The notes beneath the pieces are model-generated. The model had not been told where the DNA came from, did no database searches, and saw only the letters and a program-made list of their open reading frames with translations. A stretch of DNA of 64,000 nt. It comes from Kribbella voronezhensis. Lineage in GTDB: Bacteria > Actinomycetota > Actinomycetes > Propionibacteriales > Kribbellaceae. The translations under genes were made by a program, and so were the position numbers. Numbering within the stretch: the stretch's first letter is position 1; every line of letters begins with the position of its first letter. Where the stretch lies: contig NZ_SOCE01000001.1 of assembly GCF_004365175.1 (NCBI RefSeq), forward strand, positions 2,095,154 through 2,159,153, given 5' to 3'. Below are positions 17,953 to 26,400 of this stretch, in pieces.

Positions 17953-18633
17953 TCAGGCCTCCGCGAGCTTGACGCCGACGCCGCGCACGCTGTGCAGGAA
18001 GCGCGGTTCCGCGGCCGTCTCGCCGAGCTTGCGCCGCAACCAGGACAGGTGGACGTCGACCGTCCGGTCGCCGCCGCCCCACGGCAGCCCCCACACCTCG
18101 GCCAGCAGTTCGCGTTTGGTGACGACGGCACCCGGCCGGCGGGCGAGCGCGACGAGGAGGTCGAACTCCTTGCGGGTCAGGTCGACCGGGTTGCCGTCGA
18201 CGGTGACCTCGCGGCTGCGCGGATCGATCGACAACCCGCCGAGGGTCAGCGCGACATCCTCCTGCTGGTCGGCGCCGCCGCGTCGCAGTACGGCCCGGAT
18301 CCGCGCGTCGAGCTGGGCCGAGCTGAACGGTTTGATGACGTAGTCGTCGGCGCCCGCATCGAGCAGCCGGACCACGCTGGCGTCGTCGTCCCGGGCGGTC
18401 GCCACGATGACCGGTACGTCGCTGACCGCGCGGATCATGGCGAGCACGTCGCGACCGTCGAGATCGGGCAGGCCGAGGTCGAGCAGCACGACATCGGGCC
18501 GGTCCCTGGCGACCGCGGCGACGCCGTCCGCGCCGGCGGCCAGCGCCGTGACGACATGACCGGCCGCGGCCAGGGACTTGCCCAACGAGGTCCGGATCGC
18601 GTCGTCATCCTCTACCAGCAGTACCCGCGCCAT
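17953..18633 (-). CDS. OmpR-family response regulator
   Basis: DNA-binding response regulator, 226 residues. The receiver domain has the acidic pocket VEDDD (8-11), the phospho-acceptor D52 in LLDLGLPDLDG and the conserved lysine in YVIKPF. The C-terminal winged helix ends WGLPWGGGDRTVDVHLSWLRRKLG, then the RGVGVKL wing. It is followed 2 bp later by its cognate histidine kinase. Targets cannot be inferred; the neighbouring membrane protein is one candidate. Confidence 0.94.
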   Translation of the reverse strand: MARVLLVEDDDAIRTSLGKSLAAAGHVVTALAAGADGVAAVARDRPDVVLLDLGLPDLDGRDVLAMIRAVSDVPVIVATARDDDASVVRLLDAGADDYVIKPFSSAQLDARIRAVLRRGGADQQEDVALTLGGLSIDPRSREVTVDGNPVDLTRKEFDLLVALARRPGAVVTKRELLAEVWGLPWGGGDRTVDVHLSWLRRKLGETAAEPRFLHSVRGVGVKLAEA

Positions 18634-18665
18634 ACGGTGAGCGTAGACGGCAGGTGGCTGGCGGT

Positions 18666-19295
18666 TCAGCTCTCCAAGGCGGGTTTCGGCAATCGCAGGC
18701 CGGTGGTGCGCAGTTCGAGGTCGGCGAGCTGGGTGATCACCGCGGCGTCGCCTTCGCGCCAGGCCGTGACCGGGTCGGCGGAGATCTTGGCGAGCTTGTG
18801 CATCGGCTGGTTCGCCATCGCCCGGAGCGCGAACAGGTCGAGGTCGGCCGCGTTGTCGATGAACTTGCGCGCCGCGGTCGCCCGGCGGGAGAACCGGATC
18901 CGGCGCGGCAGCCAGATCAGCAACGCGAACAACACCGGCAACCCGATCGTGACGCCGGCCAGCAGATAGGCCAGCTGCTCGACCGCGTGTGCCTGGTCTC
19001 GCCCCGCCTCGGCCAGCTTCGTCGCCGCGCCCGCGGCCCCGTCGATCGGCGACCGCAACTGGTCCCCGACCAGTGGCACCTTGCCGACGGGCCCCGACAT
19101 GTTGTGCAGATCGCCGGCCAGCCCGTCCCCCGCCTCGGCGGCCTTCCGGCCCGGATATCCCAGCGCGTTGGTGATCTTGAAGACCGTCAGCCCCAGCGCC
19201 GTACAGAACGCGATCCAGCCCAGCAGCATCAGGTCCCCGAACACCTGCCCGAACCGCTGCGTCCCCACATCCGAGTAGAGCTTCACGTCCGCCAT
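18666..19295 (-). CDS. Two-helix membrane protein next to a two-component system
   Basis: Conserved-looking protein of 209 residues. TM1 is about 22-42 and TM2 about 110-132; between them is a loop of about 65 residues, rich in Gly and Ala, and after TM2 a cytosolic helical tail of about 75 residues. No named domain recognised. It is on the same strand as the response regulator and kinase genes and ends upstream of them with a gap of 32 bp, so it may be the first gene of that operon. Confidence 0.85.
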   Translation of the reverse strand: MADVKLYSDVGTQRFGQVFGDLMLLGWIAFCTALGLTVFKITNALGYPGRKAAEAGDGLAGDLHNMSGPVGKVPLVGDQLRSPIDGAAGAATKLAEAGRDQAHAVEQLAYLLAGVTIGLPVLFALLIWLPRRIRFSRRATAARKFIDNAADLDLFALRAMANQPMHKLAKISADPVTAWREGDAAVITQLADLELRTTGLRLPKPALES

Positions 19296-19376
19296 CCCCT
19301 CAATCGTTCGGGCCAGACCTCACTCATGCCCAACTCCGACCCGCGCGACACTACTGACCGGCGCGGCACGGAGGAG

Positions 19377-20354
19377 CTACTTCCGGCGTGTTTTGCTCCG
19401 CGGGATGGCTGGCGCCTGATCGCCGGCAGTCCAGCGACCTGAACCCCACGCAGACATCAACCTCAGGCCGAATTCATGGACCTCGGCCCAGTAGCTGTCC
19501 GGCTGCTGGAACCGCGGGCGTCCCTCGACCTGAAGAACGTCCAACTGATCATCAAGCTGCTGGGCGGTTCGGTGGGCCTCGACGAGCAGTGCCTTCGGGT
19601 GGGCCGATCCGGCGAACGACTCCAGCGCGACCAGACTTGAAGTCACCTTCAACAAAGCGGACCAGTCAGGTCTTATCGGAGCCATTTCACCAACAAGATC
19701 GCGAAGACTGGTTTCTCGCCGGAGCGAGTACGAGAAGCGATTGCCGACTTGTCTGCGCTTGAGCAGGCCGGCCATCTCGAGTACTTCGCATTCGTCGGCC
19801 ACATTGCGTTTGGCGTAACCGATACTGTTCGCGATGACCGAGACGGTGGCCGTCGAGCTCGTTCCGGGCGCCGGCGGAACCGCAAGGAAGTACCGCAGGA
19901 TTTCCGTCCGTGCGCCGATGCCGAACATTGCACGGAGCCGAAGCCATACCCGGGATTGCCGATCGAGGGAATCGAGATTCGATCGACCGGTCGGCTGGTA
20001 CCGATCCTCCTGGGTGGCCATCGGCCACCGAACGTTCGAGTGGGCATTGATCGTCGCCGCGAACCGTCCCCAGGCGTTGTTCGGGTCAGGATGATCTCGT
20101 AACAGATTCCTTAGCCTCGCCAGGGAGACGTACCGCGGATAGCGAATGCACCAGTCCAGCGCCTCGTCCCGCAGGCGCGGCTCGTCCTCGCCGAGCGACG
20201 CAGTACGGATGATGAGGGGTTCTGGATCGACGGCCCAGGCACCGTGCGTTCGCTGCCACCCCGATACCCCCAGTTCGACCCAAGCACCCCAGACAAGGTT
20301 CAACTCCTCCTCGGCCAGCAAGTGTTCGGCGGTTCCGCCGCTAGACATCGACAT
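19377..20354 (-). CDS. Winged-helix protein paired with a nucleotidyltransferase
   Basis: Protein of 325 residues. Its central part (about 145-215) has a winged-helix look: ARTEILRYFL, then VSVIANSIGYAKRNVADECE, then LEMAGLLKRRQVGNRFSYSL, like ArsR-type repressors. The flanks are not recognised. The start at 20354 overlaps the end of the nucleotidyltransferase gene by 14 bp, so they are co-translated. By analogy with type IV AbiE modules, where one partner is a DNA-binding antitoxin, this could be the antitoxin and autorepressor. The gene order and lack of clear similarity to AbiEi make this an inference. ATG 20348 is an alternative start. Confidence 0.8.
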   Translation of the reverse strand: MSMSSGGTAEHLLAEEELNLVWGAWVELGVSGWQRTHGAWAVDPEPLIIRTASLGEDEPRLRDEALDWCIRYPRYVSLARLRNLLRDHPDPNNAWGRFAATINAHSNVRWPMATQEDRYQPTGRSNLDSLDRQSRVWLRLRAMFGIGARTEILRYFLAVPPAPGTSSTATVSVIANSIGYAKRNVADECEVLEMAGLLKRRQVGNRFSYSLRRETSLRDLVGEMAPIRPDWSALLKVTSSLVALESFAGSAHPKALLVEAHRTAQQLDDQLDVLQVEGRPRFQQPDSYWAEVHEFGLRLMSAWGSGRWTAGDQAPAIPRSKTRRK

Positions 20355-20940
20355 CGTCCAGACCCATCAGGATCAGCATCTTGATCAGCTCGGCCTCGAA
20401 GCCTTCGGACGCGTCATGGGTTCGGGTCCACCGGGCCGCCGACCGCAGTTCGTCGGCACTCGGTTCCAGATCTTTGAGATCAGACAGGTGTTTGCTGGTG
20501 CGGTAGCCCGACTGATCGACCGCCGCGTAGAGCTTGAAGCAGATCAGGTCGAAGCGTCCGACGACATGGATCTCGAGCGGACCGTATGCACGAACCGAGA
20601 CGCGCGTTTCGAACCCCGGTGGCAGACCGAAATCGAACAGCGAAGCCGGCCCGTTGTTCAACCAGTTGTCAGGAAGTCCTAGTGCCAGTCCTACATCACG
20701 GGCTGCCTCGGCGAGCGGAGCAGGAATCGTCTCGGCCTTCACATAGCGGTCACTGCGAGCGATACCGAGCACGTCCAGGTCTGCGGTGGGACGATCGATC
20801 ACTCCGAGCAGTAGCAGGCTGCTGCCGCCCGCAACAAGGATCCGACTCGACAGCTTCCTGCTCTCGAGTACGGCGCCGAGGGTCTCCAACGCTTCCTCAA
20901 GCTGTTCCCGGCCCATCATATGAGCAGCATACTCGCGCAT
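20341..20940 (-). CDS. Nucleotidyltransferase-like protein (DUF6036/AbiEii-like)
   Basis: About 199 residues. The nucleotidyltransferase signature is present: VAGGSSLLLLG (G38-S40), then TADLDVLG with the metal-binding D54 and D56. The VVGRFDLICFKLYAAVDQS stretch and the later SDLKDLEP are typical for the DUF6036 branch. Relatives act as toxins in AbiE/MenA-type modules by modifying tRNA or other substrates. It is the first gene of a two-gene unit. The start is unclear: ATGs at 20949, 20940, 20919 and 20916 are in frame and none has a good ribosome binding site. The upstream DNA (20935-20965) is noticeably AT-richer than its surroundings. Confidence 0.82.
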   Translation of the reverse strand: MREYAAHMMGREQLEEALETLGAVLESRKLSSRILVAGGSSLLLLGVIDRPTADLDVLGIARSDRYVKAETIPAPLAEAARDVGLALGLPDNWLNNGPASLFDFGLPPGFETRVSVRAYGPLEIHVVGRFDLICFKLYAAVDQSGYRTSKHLSDLKDLEPSADELRSAARWTRTHDASEGFEAELIKMLILMGLDDVDV

Positions 20941-21055
20941 ATCGAGCATGTAAATTGCTTGATTCGCGCGATGAAGCTGCGCGGACCGTTCTTGCTGCGG
21001 TCGAGTCCCACTCGACTCCCTGAACACTCGCTCTGGCCAGTCAGTGGTGGAACTA

Positions 21056-21084
21056 CTGACTCCCGGCGTTACGAGAGTTACCGT
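21056..21084 (+). promoter_or_regulatory. Promoter of the amidohydrolase gene (leaderless)
   Basis: CTGACT (21056-21061) and TACCGT (21079-21084) are 17 bases apart; the GTG start at 21091 is 6 bases after the -10, where transcription would begin. Confidence 0.5.
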
Positions 21085-21090
21085 CGGTGC

Positions 21091-22269
21091 GTGTTGGGTC
21101 TTCGGGTGGGCGGGGTGTTCGACGGGGAGCAGTACGCCGGCGGTGATGCTGTGGTGCTTGTCGATGGGCAGCGGATCGAGGCGGTGTTGCCGGGCGACGC
21201 GGATCTTCCGGCTGGGTGCGAGGTGGTGGCGTACGACGGTGCGACGGTGGTGCCCGGGTTGGTCGACGTACATGTGCATCTTTGTTGTGACAGTGGGCCT
21301 GCGGCGCTGGATCGGATCCCGGACTGTAGCGATGACGAGCTGGACGCGGTGATCGAGAAGTCGCTGGCGGATCAGCTGGCGGCCGGGGTGACGGCTGTGC
21401 GGGATCTGGGCGATCGTTCGTGGGCCGTGGTGGACTGGCGCGGCGGTGGTGATCGGTCCGGGTTCCCTGCTGTGGTGGCGAGCGGGCCGCCGATCACCGT
21501 TCCGCAAGGGCATTGCTGGAACATGGGCGGTGCGGTGTCCGGCCCGGACGAGCTGCGGCAGGCGGTTCGCGAGCGGGCCGAGCGAGGGGCTGATCTGGTG
21601 AAGATCATGGCCAGCGGCGGCGTCAACACTCCGGGGACGGACCCAGCGGCGGTGCAGTTCGACGTCGAGGAACTCCGGCTCGTGGTCGACGAAGCGCGCG
21701 CGGTCGGGCTGCCCGTCATCGCGCATGCGCACTCCCTCAACTCGATCAAGTACGCCCTGGCCGCAGGGGTCGACGGAATCGAGCACTGCTCCTTTCTGGG
21801 ACCGGACGGCCTCGACGTCGCGGACTCGGTCGTCGCGGACCTGGTCTCCTCCCGTACTACGGTCTGCCCGACCCTCGGCGCTCGGCCCGGCGCCGTTCCG
21901 CCACCCGCAGTACTGGAACTGATGCGCCGCACCGGGCTGGACGTCGAGACCCGCGGGCGCCTGTACGCGGACCTTTATCGGGCCGGCGTGCACCTGGTCT
22001 CGGGGTCCGACGCGGGCATCAACCCTGGGAAGTACCACGGCGTCCTTCCCGAGTCCGTGATCGCGATGGTCGCCGGAGGAATCCCCTCGACCGCTGCCCT
22101 CGCCTCGGCCACGTCCCAAGCAGCCATCGCGTGCCGGTTTCCTCGCAAGGGCCGGGTCGTTCCCGGCTACGACGCCGACCTGGTCGTTGTGCCGGGCAAC
22201 CCCGTCGACGACATCACCGCGCTGCGCTCCCCGGTAGCGGTGTATCTGATGGGTACCAGAGTTTCCTGA
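21091..22269 (+). CDS. Amidohydrolase / imidazolonepropionase-like metal hydrolase
   Basis: TIM-barrel metal-dependent hydrolase of 392 residues. Visible metal ligands are H61 and H63 in VDVHVHL, the probable carboxylated K171 in DLVKIMASGG, H212/H214 in AHAHS, H232 in IEHCS, and the late Asp in SGSDAG. This set fits the Xaa-Arg/Xaa-Pro dipeptidase-like and imidazolonepropionase-like branch rather than urease or dihydroorotase. It hydrolyses an amide or lactam; the substrate is unknown. The frame is open to 20920, but GTG 21091 gives the usual family start and sits right after a plausible -10. Confidence 0.87.
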   Translation: MLGLRVGGVFDGEQYAGGDAVVLVDGQRIEAVLPGDADLPAGCEVVAYDGATVVPGLVDVHVHLCCDSGPAALDRIPDCSDDELDAVIEKSLADQLAAGVTAVRDLGDRSWAVVDWRGGGDRSGFPAVVASGPPITVPQGHCWNMGGAVSGPDELRQAVRERAERGADLVKIMASGGVNTPGTDPAAVQFDVEELRLVVDEARAVGLPVIAHAHSLNSIKYALAAGVDGIEHCSFLGPDGLDVADSVVADLVSSRTTVCPTLGARPGAVPPPAVLELMRRTGLDVETRGRLYADLYRAGVHLVSGSDAGINPGKYHGVLPESVIAMVAGGIPSTAALASATSQAAIACRFPRKGRVVPGYDADLVVVPGNPVDDITALRSPVAVYLMGTRVS

Positions 22270-22291
22270 CTTTCTTGTCTGTGGGGCTCGT

Positions 22292-22297
22292 TAGGGT
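22292..22297 (+). promoter_or_regulatory. -10 box for the peptidase-helicase operon
   Basis: TAGGGT ends 6 bases before the GTG at 22304, which implies a leaderless transcript starting at the metallopeptidase gene. A CTGACT (22267-22272) lies 19 bases upstream, over the stop of the previous gene. Confidence 0.5.
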
Positions 22298-22303
22298 GGC
22301 GCT

Positions 22304-23491
22304 GTGGTTCGAACTGTGGGGCCGTTGAGTTATCACCGGAGCGTGCTGGGGCATGTTCGCCGGGTGGATCAACGCGCGTGGCAAGCCCTGCTGCCGACCG
22401 CGGGCAGTGACCCCGGGCTGGACGAAGCGTTGCTGCGCCACACCTACCGGCTCGACGAGGACGGCCACGCCGAGTTGCACGCCGCAGGGCGACAGGCTGC
22501 GGAGGCGCTCGGGCTCGACGTGCCGATCGAGTACTACCAAGGCGAAGGGTCCGCGGCCCCCAACGCGAGGTTGCTGCACCAGCCGTCCAAGGCGGTCATC
22601 CTGTTCGAGGGTCCGCTGCTGGAGCGTCTGGACGCCGGCGAACTGGCCGCGATCTGCGGTCACGAACTGGCCCACCGGCTGCTCTGGACCCTGGAGGACG
22701 GCGCCTATCTCGCCGTCGACCGGTTGCTCGACGCCGCCGCGGGTGACGCCCGGACGCCGGGGCAGTATCTGGAAACCCATCGGCGCTGGGTGATGGCATC
22801 GGAGCTGTTCGCCGACCGTGGTGCCCTGGTGGCCTGCGGTGATCTCAGTACTACGGTGCGCGCGCTCCTCAAGACCCAGACCGGCTTGGCCACTGTCGAT
22901 CCCGAGGCCTATCTGCGGCAAGCCGACGAACTCGACCTGAGCACGGGCTCGCGAGGCACCAGCCATCCCGAGGGAGTCGCGCGGGCCTGGGCGTTGAAGA
23001 ACTGGCTGGCCGACGAGGATGTCGAGGTCTTACTGACCGGCCCGCTCGATGTGGACTCGCCTGATCTCCTCGATGCCGCCTTGTTGCGTGAGCTGAGCAC
23101 GGACTTCGCCGCCCATATCGCTCAGACCGAAGGACTGCGGACGGACGCCGTCGCGACGTACGCGGCCGGCTTCGCCGATCCACCCGGGCCTCTCGGCGTA
23201 CCGGGCGGGGTGATCACCAGGTTCGACGAGCCGCTGGCTGTGCGGCCGGTCGACGGGGCGCCGATCCCGCGGCCGAGGTCGTTGACCCCGGCAACCAAGC
23301 AGTATCTGTGCTATCTGCTGCTCGATCTGGCGACGGCCGATCCCGAGACCGGTGACGCAGGGTTGATCGCCTCGATGGGCGTTGCCCGCAAGGCAGGGCT
23401 CACGCCGTACGACGATCTCGCGGACGACGAGCTCGGCTGGTCCGACAAGCGTCGCGCCGAGCTCGCGGCCGCCGCGGAGGCGCTCCGATGA
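22304..23491 (+). CDS. M48-like zinc metallopeptidase partner of a DUF4011 helicase
   Basis: Soluble protein of 395 residues. The zinc-protease motif HExxH is seen as GHELAHRL (H120, E121, H124) with a probable third ligand E167 in ASELFADRGAL, the arrangement of M48 peptidases. It lacks the transmembrane helices of HtpX or Ste24 proteases, so it is cytosolic. The C-terminal half (about 200-395) is not recognised; it is acidic and helical. Its stop overlaps the ATG of the giant helicase gene by 4 bp (ATGA), so the two proteins are made together. A cytosolic protease coupled to a nuclease-helicase suggests proteolytic activation or control. GTG 22316 is an alternative start. Confidence 0.83.
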   Translation: MVRTVGPLSYHRSVLGHVRRVDQRAWQALLPTAGSDPGLDEALLRHTYRLDEDGHAELHAAGRQAAEALGLDVPIEYYQGEGSAAPNARLLHQPSKAVILFEGPLLERLDAGELAAICGHELAHRLLWTLEDGAYLAVDRLLDAAAGDARTPGQYLETHRRWVMASELFADRGALVACGDLSTTVRALLKTQTGLATVDPEAYLRQADELDLSTGSRGTSHPEGVARAWALKNWLADEDVEVLLTGPLDVDSPDLLDAALLRELSTDFAAHIAQTEGLRTDAVATYAAGFADPPGPLGVPGGVITRFDEPLAVRPVDGAPIPRPRSLTPATKQYLCYLLLDLATADPETGDAGLIASMGVARKAGLTPYDDLADDELGWSDKRRAELAAAAEALR

Positions 23492-26400
23492 GCGGCGCGC
23501 GCGACCTGGTGGCCTTGGCGGTTTCCCGGGGTGGGCTGGGCAGCGACGCCTTGCTGGCGGCTGTGTTGCCGTTGTTCCACGCGACGGCAGAGGTGCACGA
23601 GCGCGGCCTGGTGGCGCCGTTGCGCGGGCTCGACAAGCTGACCGTCGACGATCACAGCCGGCTCGGCTTCGCACCGGAGTACGCGGCGCGGCCTCGCCTG
23701 GTGGCAGCGGAACTCGAAACCAGGCAGGGACATCGGTCCGATGCGGTCGACGTGATCGCGCACCGGCAGGAGGAGATCGACCTCGGCGCGAGCGGCGGCC
23801 GGCGCCGGGTCCAGGTCACCGATCCGATGCCGGAGGCCATCACCGCACCGGTGCTGGTTCCCGGCTGGCAGAGCTGGGAGCACGTGATCGGGCATCACGA
23901 CCCGCTGACCGACATCTTCAGCCTCGGCCAACTGCTGATCGGCCTCGGCGGTGGCCTCGACCTCGACCGCGCCGACGACGTCGCCCGGCTGATCGATGCC
24001 CGAGGCAACTTCTACTCGCTCGGCTCAGGGCTGCATCCGGTGATCCTCTCGGTGGCGGCGCAGATGGCCGAGCCGGACCGGCACCACCGCGCTCAGGATC
24101 TCCGCTCACTGATCGAGCAACTCGAGAACTATCGCGACCAGCCGCTCGATTTCGATGTCGACGCCATCACCTCCGGCGCCGCGGACCGCCGGGCCGCCGT
24201 ACTGCGGGCGCTGCGCGACCGGCTGTTCGATCTGTCCCGCCGCAACCGGCTGGTCAACTTCCGGCACACCGCACAGACCGTGAACCTGACCGAGGTCTCC
24301 GTCCCGTTGATGCTGGACCTCCGGACGATCCGCGCGGAGCAACTGTTCACCTGGAACGCCGACCTCGCCGCCCGGCTCGTCGGCGGCTCGGCCCAGTCGC
24401 TCGGCAAATGGATCCGGTACGACGAGGCGCCGTACGCCGCCGGCTCGCTCGACAAGCTGATCTCGACGGCGCGCCGCGACCGGGCGGAGTACGGGCAGGA
24501 TCAACTCAGGCTCGTGCCGGCCTTCCTGCGCTGGCACGATCTGAAGAACGACCCGGAGACCCGGCTGACGTCGCCGCTGGTGCTGGTCAAAGTCGAGCTG
24601 GCGAAGAAGCGCGGCGTACGGGATTCGTACACGCTGCGGATCACCGATCCGGTCGCGGAAGTGAACCCGACGCTGCGGCACCATCTGCACCAGCTGTACG
24701 GGATCACGCTTCCGGTGACGGTCGATCTGACTGAGCCCGACGCCATCGCAGTACTGCATGAGCGGCTGGCCAAGGAGATCCAGGCATCCGAGCCGGGGTT
24801 GCAGCTGCACCTGCGGGAAAAGCCGCGGATCGATGTCGTCCGGCAGCGGGCGATGGTCAAACTGCGCAACTACCGGCGTCGCCAGCACGGAAACACGGCG
24901 AACGAGTTCGGCGGACGGCACTACTCGTACTCGTATCGCCGCTCCGACTACGAGCCGCTGGGCGTGCAGATCTTCCGGAATCAGCTGGCCGCGCAGGAGT
25001 TGCCGCTGAGCATCGCACTCGGTGCCGATCCCGCGCCGCGGCAACCGGGGGCGCTCGAGACGGACACGTACACGATCGACACGGACGGCGGACCGTACTC
25101 GTGGGACGTCGACCTGTGCGCGGTCGCGCTGGCGAACTTCAACTACCGCACGCTCGGGCTGGTCCGCGACTACGACGAACTGCTGGAGACAGGCCGGTCC
25201 TGCGCTTCCTTCGAGCAACTGTTCTCGGATCGGCCGCGGCCGATCAGCAGTGAGCCGCCTGAGTTGCCGGTTGAAGCAAGGCATCTGGTGGTGCCGGCGG
25301 ATGGTTCGCAGGTGGCGGCTGTCGCGCGGGCACAGCGTGGTGAGAGCTTCGTGATCCAAGGGCCGCCGGGGACGGGGAAGTCGCAGACGATCACGAACAT
25401 GATCGCGGACTTCGTCGCGCGCGGGCAGCGGGTGCTGTTCGTGTGCCAGAAGCGCGCGGCGCTGGATGTCGTGCACGCACGGCTCGCGAGTAGGCGGCTG
25501 GACGGGCTGTGCACGCTGATCCACGACTCGCAGGCGGACAAGAAGGCGTTCGTCCACGGGCTGCGCGACACCTACGAGACCTGGCTGACCGCCGAGGACG
25601 ACGCCGACGAACTCTCCGTACGCCGGGATGCCCTGTTGTCCCGCGTCAACCACCTCCTCACCACCGTCGCCGAGTTCGAAACCCTGCTGGAACAACCCTC
25701 GAGCACCCACGCGGGATCGGGTAGCCGGTCGGGAACCGGCGATTCGGCCGGGTCGGGTGCTCCGACGCCCTCGCATACCCACGCGGGATCGGGTAGTCGG
25801 TCGGGATCTGATGGTCCGGCCTTGCGAGTGGTGGTTGGCAGGCTGGCGGAGTTGCGGGATTCGCGGTGGGGCGACGGACTGGGAGCCTCGGAGCGGCGGT
25901 TGGTTCCGTCGGCGGGCGAGTGGTGGGCAGGGCGGGATGCGGTGGAGCGCTTGGGGCAGGCGCTGCAGACGGCTGACCCGGCGAGCGGCGGCGTACTGGC
26001 TCGGAGTCCGCTCGCCTTTGTCGCGCCGGAGGTCTGGGCGGCTCCGGCTGCGGACGCCGAGATTCCTGCTCGCGCCGGCGAGCTGCGCGACCACTGGGAC
26101 GCGGTTTTCGCTGCTCTGCAAGGCGCGGCGGCAGATGAAGAGGTCGGCGACCGGCCGTTGGAGTGGGTGCGGAAAGTTGCCGACCTCGGCGTCGTGTTGC
26201 TGCCGCTGGTCGAGCGAGGACTGGGTACGGCGATCGAGCCTTCGTCCAGCGCCGGGCAGAAGTTGGCAGAAGCTGTCGAGCGCCGGGAGGCGCTGATCGC
26301 GGCGGAACAGCGCGCTTGGGAGGCGGCCGGTGAATGGCAGGATCCGCTCTCACCTGCCGACGCGCGCTCGGCCCTGACAGTTGCCCAAGGCAAGGAAGGC

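Noticed and set aside
20920..22119. Long minus-strand frame continuing upstream from the nucleotidyltransferase
   Set aside because: Most of it is antisense to the amidohydrolase gene and has no domain; the true start is near 20940.
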